A stretch of DNA of 27,440 nucleotides from Candidatus Cloacimonadota bacterium (lineage in GTDB: Bacteria > Cloacimonadota > Cloacimonadia > Cloacimonadales > Cloacimonadaceae): the NCBI GenBank assembly GCA_023392795.1, contig JAEWNJ010000135.1, positions 1-27,440 of the forward strand. Reading direction: 5' to 3'. Position numbers and translations under genes: made by a program. Shown here one piece after another: positions 1 through 7,721 of this stretch. The notes under the pieces were generated by a model, which ran no database searches, had not been told where the DNA came from, and worked only from the letters and a program-made list of their open reading frames with translations. Every line of letters begins with the position of its first letter. Position 1 is the stretch's first letter.

Positions 1-1069
1 GCTTTTCGGTAAGCAGGATGGCCGGAGTTTGCACTTCCCAGGCCAGATCCAGCAATTCTGCTGACAATGTAAAGGCACGTTCAAAACTATCTGGCGATGC
101 CACAATGCGAGGAAACTCACCATGCCCTTGATTGAGGGCGAAGAAGAGATCTTCCTGCGCAGTATAAGTGGAAACCCCAGTGGCTGGGCCGGGACGGGAC
201 GAAAGGAAACACAAGAGCGGCGCTTCCACCATGCCCGCCAGAGAAAATGCTTCCTGCATCAAGGCAAAGCCACCGCCACTGCTGCCCACGGCAGCTTTCT
301 TGCCGGCGAAGAGCGCTCCGATAGCCATATTTGCCGCTGCTAATTCACTTTCCACGTGGATGGCATAGACCTTGTGACTATCGCGTTTGAGCGCCAGGTA
401 GTGCAGGATGGAGGATGCGGGAGTCATGGGATAACTGAAGTATAAATCCAGGCCGGCAGCCCAGGCGCCGGATGCGATTAACTGATTGCCGCTGTATAGT
501 TTTGCTGGGCTTGGGGACAACTGGTGTGAGTCAGGGGTGTGGGGCAGTGTTTCTTTGGTTAAATGATACACCTGTTCTGCGAATCTGCGATTCTCTTCCT
601 GATTGCGTTTATACTCTCTGTCAATCAACTGACGGAGCGTTTCCACCGGGATACCCCATTGTGCGCAAAATACTGATACCGCTGCCAAAGAGACGTTCCC
701 ATCTTCGCCGTAAACGCTTTTCATCAGCGAGCTAAGGGGAAGCTTGAGAGCAGTTTCCTCAGCCGATGCAGCATCGTCACCATTGCATACATGCAGCCCT
801 CCCGGCTTTAGCTTCGCGTAGTGGGTACGGATGCTGCGGTCGTCAAAACTGATGATCAGATCAGGATTCTTGTAACTGTTAAACAGGATTTCGTCGCTGA
901 TGCTGACGATACTGAAGTTGTGCCCGCCCTTGATCAGAGACTGATAATCATCTTCCTGAAACACGTGCTTTCCGCAGGCCATTGCGATATGAGCGATCAC
1001 CTGTGCCGCTTTCTTTACGCCTTCGCCTGCTTTCCCGCCAATGAGAACGCTATAAACCTCAGACGCCAC
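1..1069 (-). CDS. korA: 2-oxoacid:ferredoxin oxidoreductase, fused gamma-alpha subunit (partial at left edge)
   Basis: The 356 visible codons read through to base 1 without a stop, so the 3' part of the gene lies outside the window. Residues 1-185 match the gamma (POR) domain: a glycine-rich IGGKAGEGV near residues 10-18 and QEDDYQSLIKGGHN at 38-51. From about residue 190 the alpha (POR_N) domain begins, with YPMTPASS at 213-220, HVESELAA at 239-246 and GSSGGGFALMQEAF at 262-275. The family, with a TPP-binding beta subunit, oxidatively decarboxylates 2-oxoacids such as 2-oxoglutarate and reduces ferredoxin. I chose the GTG at 1069-1067: an in-frame TGA lies just upstream, and AGGAG (1080-1076) sits 6 nt before it. 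The start overlaps the end of the upstream gene by 11 bp, implying coupling. The exact substrate (2-oxoglutarate, branched-chain or another oxoacid) cannot be read from this part. Confidence 0.88.
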   Translation of the reverse strand, partial: MASEVYSVLIGGKAGEGVKKAAQVIAHIAMACGKHVFQEDDYQSLIKGGHNFSIVSISDEILFNSYKNPDLIISFDDRSIRTHYAKLKPGGLHVCNGDDAASAEETALKLPLSSLMKSVYGEDGNVSLAAVSVFCAQWGIPVETLRQLIDREYKRNQEENRRFAEQVYHLTKETLPHTPDSHQLSPSPAKLYSGNQLIASGAWAAGLDLYFSYPMTPASSILHYLALKRDSHKVYAIHVESELAAANMAIGALFAGKKAAVGSSGGGFALMQEAFSLAGMVEAPLLCFLSSRPGPATGVSTYTAQEDLFFALNQGHGEFPRIVASPDSFERAFTLSAELLDLAWEVQTPAILLTEK

Positions 1070-3779
1070 TCACCACTCCTGCCTGCATACTGTTCAGTTC
1101 CTCGATGTAGGGATTTACATCGTAGCGAACGCGGGATTGAACCCGGTTCAGTATGTCTTTGGCCTCGTCATACTGCTCGTACTTTTCCGCGTAATGCATG
1201 ATCAACTGCAGGAAATACTCCTCTGAGGGATATTGCAAAGTGCCTTTTTCGATGAAGCGGCTGGCCACTTCCAGATTGTTTTCCAGGATATAGCTCATCA
1301 CGTAGGATATGTAGATCCGCCAGCCCTGGGGATGCTTGAAGATCACGTTGTCCACAAAACCCTCCAGCTTGTCCCATTCTCCGGCATTACTATAAAACCG
1401 GGTGTAGAAATCGGTGAGCTTGATCTCCTCGTCGATAAAGATCCTGGCGCGCTCAATGTATGTTGCGGCTTTTTCATTGTTACCTTGCTCCGCCAGATAG
1501 GTGGCGGCACGGACGAAGCCAGAGCCGTAGTTCATTACCAGACGGCGCATGTTGTCATCCTTGAAGACGCCTTCATCCTCGATGGAGCGATATTCATAGA
1601 TCTCGTCTATGTTTTTTAGCAATCGGGGTCCATTTACCATGTCATCACCGGGAACGGCCACCAGACGCGCGACCATGCCTTCATTGCGTGTATATTCTTC
1701 AAAACCGATGAAGCTCTCGCAGGTAACGGCGAAGTAGATGGGACGATGCCCGAAATTGTCTTTAATGATCTGCATCACAGCGAGATCTGAGACGCGGTAG
1801 AAGGGTTCATTTTCGCGCCAGTCGGGAGTTTCGGACATTTGCTTTACGAAGCTGCCACTTGCCGTCGTGCCTGGAACAATGAGGTTTTGCTGCAATCTGC
1901 TCACCTGAAGTTGGTCGATGCTGCTGTCCGGCATGGAGAATAGCACTCCTTCCTTGTCACGGAGCTGGCGCACATACCACGGCGTGTTCAGAAGCGATAG
2001 ATTTGCTACAGATACATCCTTGCGGATACCCTTCAGATACTTGTTTTTATAGTCCAGGGCTTGTTCCATGGCTTTCTTGGCTTCTGCTGATGGCGCTACT
2101 TCCGTGGCAGGATACACATGCTCCTTGGCGTATGGATCAGCCACGGCCTGGGCATACCAGAGGGGGAAGGTGTCGTTGTCACCATTGGTGAAGATTATGG
2201 CGTTTTCTTCCAGAGAATTGAGGAAGTTCACTCCATAATCCAGGGCGATAAACTCGTTGGAGCGGTCATGTGAGTGGTATTGGCTGATCATGTTTCCGAT
2301 GGGCAACAGCAGCATCAATGCCGCCAGGGCGTATCGGACAGTATCTTTGTTAACCAGGTTCACCACTGCCAGAGCTCCTATGCCAAGCCAAACTGCCCAC
2401 ATATTGTAGGCTACCACAAAGAAATAGTCCCGGTCCCTGACCTCAGCACTAGAGAGATTCATCACAAAGACCATTACCAGTGTGGTGAAGATGAAGATAC
2501 TGAAAAAGTAATTGAAGCTATGGCGGTTTTTCCGATGATGATATGTGGCACCGAAAACACCCAGCAGCGCGATAAACATGCCGGCGAGATTCCTGCCGAT
2601 CGTTCCCGCTGTCTTGATCACAGGTGCAAACAGACCTTCGGGGAACCACTGCATGCCGAAATAGCGCAGGAAATGGTGTCCCATCTGGTCAGTAAAGAAG
2701 TTACCTCTCCGCACTACGAAACTGGTATTGCCATATTGTTTGCGGAGCACGTAGTCCTTGAAAGCGCTTAGTGTGCTGGGGTGTCCTTCATTGATAAAGG
2801 GACGGTCGGCTGCTCTGATCATCAGATAGAGATGACTGGAAAGCCCGATCAGAACCAGCAGGATAGAAAGCTGCCAGAAACGTTTGCCAAAGACATCACG
2901 TAGTTCGTATGCGGCAATGATAAGGGTTACCAATGTGAAGCCCCATTTGTCGAAATCGTCAATACCCAGCCTGTTGCCGATGCCACCGGCGATGAAGTAT
3001 CCTGCTAATATCGCCATGCTATAGCCCACCACCTTCAGCCAAAAGTTATCATTGCGGTTCCCTTTCTGCAGCATGGGATACACGATGATGAATAGGACTG
3101 CGGGGGCGATCTGGAGGGCAGTCTGGTGCACGCCAAAGCCTACGAAGAAGAGATATACGATGAAGAGCAGGATGTTCTGCTGATTGTAGTCCTCAGATTT
3201 CTCTACCCAATACAGGGTTAGCCAGATGATGAAATTTACAAAGAAGACCAGGCCGGAGTATACCTCAGCTTCGATAGCATTCATCCAGAATGTAAAAGAA
3301 AAGGCTGTGTACAGCGCGGCAACAGTACCGGCAAACATCGCTTCCCAGGCCTTTACCTTTAGCATGCTTACCAGCTTCACGGTAAACAGATAGGTGAACA
3401 TCACGGCAAAAGCTGAGGCTAGTCCAGAGAGGAAGGCCGCGATCATGGCATGAGAAAAGATCCCGCCAAATAGCGCCACAATACCTCGTCCAAATACTAT
3501 ATAAAAAGGATTGCCCGGGGGGTGGGGAACACCCAGGATACTGATGCAGGTGGCATATTCTCCGCTATCCCAAAAGCTCATCGAACGTGCCTGCGTGAGA
3601 GCATAGACGATCAGAGTGAGAGCGAAAATGATCCACGCCACTAACGTGTTTTGCTTTACGGGCACGATGGCTTGCGGCTTTATCGTGGCATCATCGATTC
3701 GTTTCATCGGTTCCGGTTTCTTATATTCCTTGGCGGCGCTTTTCTGGGCCAGCTTCCTGATTTCCTGTTGTTTTGCCAT
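1059..3779 (-). CDS. DUF2723 / GT117-family polytopic membrane protein with C-terminal helical-repeat tail
   Basis: This 906-residue protein has a basic N-terminus and a first membrane helix at about 45-63. The loop after it carries the GT-C-like signature SFWDSGEY (D71, E74), followed by GVPHPPGNPFY (about 83-93), the hallmark of DUF2723 (PF11028, glycosyltransferase family GT117). Many further hydrophobic segments run to about residue 500. The soluble C-terminal part has a helical, TPR-like stretch after about residue 720. DUF2723 proteins are relatives of TMEM260 and are presumed lipid-linked sugar transferases acting on exported proteins in FCB bacteria. The donor and acceptor are not deducible here. 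The ATG at 3779 follows AGGAG by 6 nt. It lies 11 bp after the upstream permease gene and overlaps the oxidoreductase gene by 11 bp. Confidence 0.85.
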   Translation of the reverse strand: MAKQQEIRKLAQKSAAKEYKKPEPMKRIDDATIKPQAIVPVKQNTLVAWIIFALTLIVYALTQARSMSFWDSGEYATCISILGVPHPPGNPFYIVFGRGIVALFGGIFSHAMIAAFLSGLASAFAVMFTYLFTVKLVSMLKVKAWEAMFAGTVAALYTAFSFTFWMNAIEAEVYSGLVFFVNFIIWLTLYWVEKSEDYNQQNILLFIVYLFFVGFGVHQTALQIAPAVLFIIVYPMLQKGNRNDNFWLKVVGYSMAILAGYFIAGGIGNRLGIDDFDKWGFTLVTLIIAAYELRDVFGKRFWQLSILLVLIGLSSHLYLMIRAADRPFINEGHPSTLSAFKDYVLRKQYGNTSFVVRRGNFFTDQMGHHFLRYFGMQWFPEGLFAPVIKTAGTIGRNLAGMFIALLGVFGATYHHRKNRHSFNYFFSIFIFTTLVMVFVMNLSSAEVRDRDYFFVVAYNMWAVWLGIGALAVVNLVNKDTVRYALAALMLLLPIGNMISQYHSHDRSNEFIALDYGVNFLNSLEENAIIFTNGDNDTFPLWYAQAVADPYAKEHVYPATEVAPSAEAKKAMEQALDYKNKYLKGIRKDVSVANLSLLNTPWYVRQLRDKEGVLFSMPDSSIDQLQVSRLQQNLIVPGTTASGSFVKQMSETPDWRENEPFYRVSDLAVMQIIKDNFGHRPIYFAVTCESFIGFEEYTRNEGMVARLVAVPGDDMVNGPRLLKNIDEIYEYRSIEDEGVFKDDNMRRLVMNYGSGFVRAATYLAEQGNNEKAATYIERARIFIDEEIKLTDFYTRFYSNAGEWDKLEGFVDNVIFKHPQGWRIYISYVMSYILENNLEVASRFIEKGTLQYPSEEYFLQLIMHYAEKYEQYDEAKDILNRVQSRVRYDVNPYIEELNSMQAGVVSGV

Positions 3780-3790
3780 CTGATCTCCTG

Positions 3791-4774
3791 TTATTCTTTC
3801 ATTCCGGTCTTTGCCGTGCTGGCGATGATCTGTTTTTGGGCAAGGAAAAACAGCACCAATACCGGCAGGATGCTAAATGTGGAAGCTGCCATCAGCAGAG
3901 TTGTCTGAGTGGACGCTTCCTGATTGAAGTAACTAAGTCCCACTTGCAAAACGCGCAGCTCTGGACGGTTGATCATCACTAAAGGCCACATAAAGCTATT
4001 CCAACTCGTGATCAGCGAGAAGATCGAAGCTGTCGCTATCACCGGTTTGGAAAGTGGCATTATGATGCGCCATAGCATGCCGAAAGTACCGCATCCATCG
4101 ATAGCCGCAGCGTCAAAGAGTTCTTTGGGCAAACTCTTGAAGTGCTGACGGAACAGAAAGATAGTGAAGATATTGGCAATCCACGGCACTATCAGCGCGT
4201 TGTAGGTATCCAGCCAGTTGAGTTTATCCAGCAGGACGTAGGATGATATCATATAAATAGGTTGAGGTACCATCATCATGGAAAGGAAGAGGTAAAAGAG
4301 GAAGTCTCTACCCCTGAATTCCATACGGGCAAAGGCGTAAGCTGCCAGCATGGAAGTGATGAGTACTCCTATCAAACTGGTAAATGACACATAGAGGGTA
4401 TTGGCAAAGTAGAGTCCGAAGGGGACTTTTTTGAAGGCCTTGATGTAATTTGATAATTGGAAACTGGGCTTTTTTCGTACAACCTCCACTTCGGAGGAGG
4501 GAACTTCCTTGTACTCATCAATGATGTTCAGGTCTTTATCCAGCACGTGGATCACGCTGTTTTCACCATTTGGGGTTACCATCAGCACCCTTTTGGTGCC
4601 CTCAGGGCTGTTCCAGACGTGATATTCTTCTTTGGGGATAAACAGGGTTTCCTGCTTGTTAAATTCCGATTGCGTCATTAGTGACGTGGCCAGCATCCAG
4701 AGGAAGGGAACCACCATGGTGAAGCCAAAGATGATCAGAACGAGATAGGTGATGATGCTTCTAAGCTTGGACAT
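3791..4774 (-). CDS. Carbohydrate ABC transporter permease, MalG type
   Basis: This 327-residue inner-membrane protein belongs to the MalG branch of binding-protein-dependent permeases. It has an N-terminal helix at about 8-30 and five more hydrophobic segments. The cytoplasmic EAA loop is at about 218-243, with DAAAIDG at 221-227, and contacts the ABC ATPase. The stretch between the first helix and the conserved NY at 109-110 is unusually long (about residues 38-108) and beta-rich rather than hydrophobic, so this copy has a sizeable periplasmic insertion. The gene begins 11 bp after the MalF-type gene, with which it should form the membrane heterodimer. No ATPase or binding protein is adjacent. 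A binding lipoprotein lies at 22607-23884. The substrate is unknown; a sugar or oligosaccharide is the family expectation. Confidence 0.9.
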   Translation of the reverse strand: MSKLRSIITYLVLIIFGFTMVVPFLWMLATSLMTQSEFNKQETLFIPKEEYHVWNSPEGTKRVLMVTPNGENSVIHVLDKDLNIIDEYKEVPSSEVEVVRKKPSFQLSNYIKAFKKVPFGLYFANTLYVSFTSLIGVLITSMLAAYAFARMEFRGRDFLFYLFLSMMMVPQPIYMISSYVLLDKLNWLDTYNALIVPWIANIFTIFLFRQHFKSLPKELFDAAAIDGCGTFGMLWRIIMPLSKPVIATASIFSLITSWNSFMWPLVMINRPELRVLQVGLSYFNQEASTQTTLLMAASTFSILPVLVLFFLAQKQIIASTAKTGMKE

Positions 4775-4785
4775 GTGTTCCCCCT

Positions 4786-5718
4786 TTAGTAATTCACGTG
4801 TTTTTCTACACGTTTCTGGAAGATGGTTAAAGCCAGAATCAACACGAAGAGCGCCAAAGCAACCGCGCTGGCATAGCCCATTTCGAGCAGATCAAAGCCT
4901 TTCTCATAAATATAATAGACCACGAGCTTGGTGGTATTCAACGGTCCGCCCTTATCGGTCATCAAATATATCTGCGCAAAGGTCTGAAAGCTTACGATGG
5001 TGGTCATGATCAATACATAAAAGGTGGTGGGGGAGATGAGGGGTACCGTGATGTGCCAGAATTGCTTGCCTTTGCTTGCACCATCGATTTCGGCGGCCTC
5101 ATAGTAATCCTTGGAGATGTTCTGTAACCCCGCCAAATAAATGATGGTATTGTAGCCCAGGGATTTCCACACGGTCATGATGATGATGCCAAAAAGCGCT
5201 TGAGAAGGACCATGCAGTGCCTTGGGCAGCTCGATCCCAATGCTGCTGAAGATCAGATAAAAGATCCCGCGGGATTCAGAGAGCCATGCTTGCGGCGAAA
5301 TGCCGATGTAGCCCAGAAAGGTATTTGCCAGCCCGGTCTGTTCGTTGAAGATCAGTTTCCATACTATGGATACTGCCACCAGGGAGGTCACATAGGGCAT
5401 AAAGTATATGATACGGAAAAAACTCTTAAACAGCTTAATGCGGTTTAGCAGCACAGCAAAAAGCAGGGAAAACACGATAGTAGCAGGGACCTGAATGATC
5501 ACCAGCCAAAAGGTATTCAGCATCGATTGCCAAAATACAGGATCCTTCAGCATTGTGGCATAGTTTTCCAAGCCGATGAATCTGCCGGTGCCCTGGATCG
5601 ACCAATCGTAGAAGGAGATGATAAAGCTCATTACGATTGGAATCAAGCGGAATGCTACGAGGATGATAAGCGCTGGCAGAATGTAGAGATAGGGGGATAT
5701 TTTCCATTCAGGTTTCAT
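4786..5718 (-). CDS. Carbohydrate ABC transporter permease, MalF type
   Basis: This 310-residue membrane protein has about six predicted helices and the MalF-type EAA loop at about 204-230 (YEAAEIDGASKGKQFW), the ATPase docking site. It has the usual start of this family: a short basic N-terminus, then a first helix at about 9-30 and a periplasmic stretch ending in GLENYATML. Its ATG at 5718 overlaps the stop of the response-regulator gene in an ATGA arrangement, which suggests translational coupling of regulator and transporter. The MalG-type gene follows after 11 bp. The segment at about 128-165 between helices looks a little longer than usual. The substrate cannot be read from the sequence. 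Confidence 0.9.
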   Translation of the reverse strand: MKPEWKISPYLYILPALIILVAFRLIPIVMSFIISFYDWSIQGTGRFIGLENYATMLKDPVFWQSMLNTFWLVIIQVPATIVFSLLFAVLLNRIKLFKSFFRIIYFMPYVTSLVAVSIVWKLIFNEQTGLANTFLGYIGISPQAWLSESRGIFYLIFSSIGIELPKALHGPSQALFGIIIMTVWKSLGYNTIIYLAGLQNISKDYYEAAEIDGASKGKQFWHITVPLISPTTFYVLIMTTIVSFQTFAQIYLMTDKGGPLNTTKLVVYYIYEKGFDLLEMGYASAVALALFVLILALTIFQKRVEKHVNY

Positions 5719-7124
5719 GATTCACCACCAATTTCATTTTCGCCGGGCTTGCGATACTCGCGCCAGTCCAGTCCCAGCTTCGTGCATTTTTTATAGAAGT
5801 TTTCGCGGGTAATCTCCGCAATGCCCGCCGCCCGGAGGATGTTCCCTCCAGTTCGGATCAATAAACTATGTAGATAGTGTTTTCCAAAGTCATCCTTGGC
5901 CTTAGACCAGGGTATTTCATCCAGATTGAAGCCCTGATCAGCGTGAGTGATTGTCCCCGCAATGCTTTCCGGAAGATCATCGGGCTGGATCACTTTATTC
6001 TCTGCCAAAACCACCGCGTGTTCGATGGCATTACGCAGTTCCCTGATGTTGCCACTCCACTTGTAGTTGAGGAGCAAGGACAGCACTCCGGGGGAGATCT
6101 TCAATTCCGTCTTGCCATACTTGGTGCAAAACTCCTTCACAAAGGCATTGGCGAGGATCTTGATGTCGTCGCGTCGTTCTCTGAGAGGTGGGATAAAGAG
6201 AGTGATCACGTTTAGGCGATAGTAAAGATCTTCTCTGAAAGTACCATCTGCCACCATCTTTTTCAGGTCTTTATTGGTGGCGGCGATGATGCGTACATCG
6301 GTCTGCAGATCGCTGTCCGAGCCCACAGCTCTGAATTGTCCGCTTTCCAATACCTTGAGTAGTTTCACTTGAAAAGCCAGAGAAGTCTCGGTGATTTCAT
6401 CCAGGAATAGCGTTCCTCCGCTGGCTTCCTGAAAGTAACCAATTTTGTCACGATGCGCGTCGGTAAATGCTCCGCGTTTATGCCCAAAGAGCAAGCTCTC
6501 CAGCAAGGTTTCCGTCAGGCTGCCGCAGTTCACAGCCACAAATTTGTTGTTGCGACGATTGCTATTTCGATGCAGCAGATCCGCGAATACACTTTTCCCC
6601 ACGCCCGTTTCACCGGTGATCAGAGCTGTCGTATCCAGGGTGGCTATCTTTTTCACCTTGTGAATCAGATTTTGGATGGCGGGGCTGTTGCCGATCACCA
6701 TGTTTGTATCCAATTCCTTGTGAATCATGGCGTTTAGCCTGCGGTTTTCAGCTATCAGCCACTGTGTCTGCAGCATCTTTTCCACCATGATCTGCAGCAG
6801 TTCCAGATTGCGTACAGGCTTCACGATAAAATCGCTGGCACCCAGCTTCATCGCCTCCACTGCGGTTTCGATGGAGGCCTGGCCACTGATGGCGATCACC
6901 GCCATGAAGGGATACTGTGCTGTGATGTCGCGGATCAGATCCAGACCATTTTCACCCGGTAGCACCAGGTCCACAAAGGCTACGTGAAATCGAGTATGAG
7001 TGAGCTTCTCACGTGCTTCGGAAATACTGGTGACCGCACAGACCGTGTATTTATCCTCGAGTTGTGATGCCATCAATTCGAGGCTTTCGAGAGAATCATC
7101 AACCAATAGTATTGAATGCGTCAT
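5715..7124 (-). CDS. NtrC-family sigma-54-dependent response regulator
   Basis: This protein of 469 residues has three domains. The receiver domain has D9, D10, phospho-acceptor D52 and K102. The AAA+ domain has Walker A GETGVGKS (171-178), a sigma-54 contact loop reading GAFTDA (218-223) in place of the usual GAFTGA, and Walker B around TLFLDE. The C-terminal Fis-type HTH includes GNILRAAGIAEITRENFYKK. The family binds upstream DNA and remodels sigma-54 RNA polymerase. I start it at 7124, because this ATG overlaps the upstream stop (ATGA) and gives the normal receiver beginning MTHSILLVDD. An in-frame ATG at 7145 would add seven residues. The gene sits between a kinase-like protein and sugar permeases, so control of sugar uptake is a fair inference. 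I saw no clear sigma-54 promoter in the intergenic regions of the window. Confidence 0.92.
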   Translation of the reverse strand: MTHSILLVDDSLESLELMASQLEDKYTVCAVTSISEAREKLTHTRFHVAFVDLVLPGENGLDLIRDITAQYPFMAVIAISGQASIETAVEAMKLGASDFIVKPVRNLELLQIMVEKMLQTQWLIAENRRLNAMIHKELDTNMVIGNSPAIQNLIHKVKKIATLDTTALITGETGVGKSVFADLLHRNSNRRNNKFVAVNCGSLTETLLESLLFGHKRGAFTDAHRDKIGYFQEASGGTLFLDEITETSLAFQVKLLKVLESGQFRAVGSDSDLQTDVRIIAATNKDLKKMVADGTFREDLYYRLNVITLFIPPLRERRDDIKILANAFVKEFCTKYGKTELKISPGVLSLLLNYKWSGNIRELRNAIEHAVVLAENKVIQPDDLPESIAGTITHADQGFNLDEIPWSKAKDDFGKHYLHSLLIRTGGNILRAAGIAEITRENFYKKCTKLGLDWREYRKPGENEIGGES

Positions 7125-7717
7125 AGGCAAATCCCATAAAGACATTTGGAATCATAATCCCAAGCGGTTTCAATGCTCTTTTCCTCCAGGATGCTCGATT
7201 CCCCTTCACTGAAGCCGGAAAACAGTGCTTCAGCGCTGATACTTTCCGGTTCGCGGGGCATGATATAGAGTGCCAGAGCATCGGCATGACGGCAGACTCC
7301 AGTGATGATTTTCAGTTCCGGAGCTGCCTTGAGAAACACGAAAAGGCTGGATTCATACCACGCAGCGAGCTGCAGCGGGGAAGCCATCACTCTGGCGTCA
7401 TCCACCGTGTCCACCCTTTGAAAGACAATCTGGTGTTTGATGGGCAGATGATGCCGGAGATACTTCAGCTCCCCCTCCAGCCATTCTATCAGGTTAAGTT
7501 TCTGTTTTATGTCAAATGAATTGTCCCACAGCTTCTGCACCACTTCTTTGATCATGTCGTCGATCTCGATTCCCGCGCGGTATATCTTTTCCGCTTCAGA
7601 GCAATCCTTACGCACCTGTTTCAACCTTTGGGAGTAACCCAGAATCAGATTCAGCGGATTGTTCAGATTGTGGATCAGACCTTCCAAAATGTGGCGCAGA
7701 ATGATGCTGTCGTTCAT
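7121..7717 (-). CDS. Histidine-kinase-like DHp protein with degenerate ATPase region (possible phosphotransferase)
   Basis: This 198-residue protein has no membrane helix or sensor domain. Residues 1-70 resemble a HisKA dimerisation/phosphotransfer domain, with the H-box LIHNLNNPLNLILGYSQ around H16. The residue after the histidine is N instead of the usual E or D. The remaining 128 residues are about the length of a HATPase_c domain, but I find no convincing N box, G1 (DxGxG) or G2 glycine motif. The gene starts 4 bp after the aminotransferase and ends in an ATGA overlap with the NtrC-type regulator, so it is almost certainly its partner. It could be an inactive kinase, a phosphatase, or a Spo0B/ChpT-like histidine phosphotransferase. 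The architecture is visible; the function is inference. Confidence 0.72.
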   Translation of the reverse strand: MNDSIILRHILEGLIHNLNNPLNLILGYSQRLKQVRKDCSEAEKIYRAGIEIDDMIKEVVQKLWDNSFDIKQKLNLIEWLEGELKYLRHHLPIKHQIVFQRVDTVDDARVMASPLQLAAWYESSLFVFLKAAPELKIITGVCRHADALALYIMPREPESISAEALFSGFSEGESSILEEKSIETAWDYDSKCLYGICL

Positions 7718-7721
7718 CCAA

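Noticed and set aside
1059..1201. Short open frames on the plus strand across 122-1201 (for example 821-1201)
   Set aside because: They are antisense to the oxidoreductase and GT117 genes, whose frames carry clear family motifs through the same bases.
2274..2771. 165-codon plus-strand frame inside the GT117 gene
   Set aside because: It has no family resemblance and lies fully opposite a well-supported long coding frame.
7124..7145. Upstream ATG for the response regulator
   Set aside because: It adds seven residues ahead of a standard receiver start; the ATG overlapping the upstream stop is the better choice.
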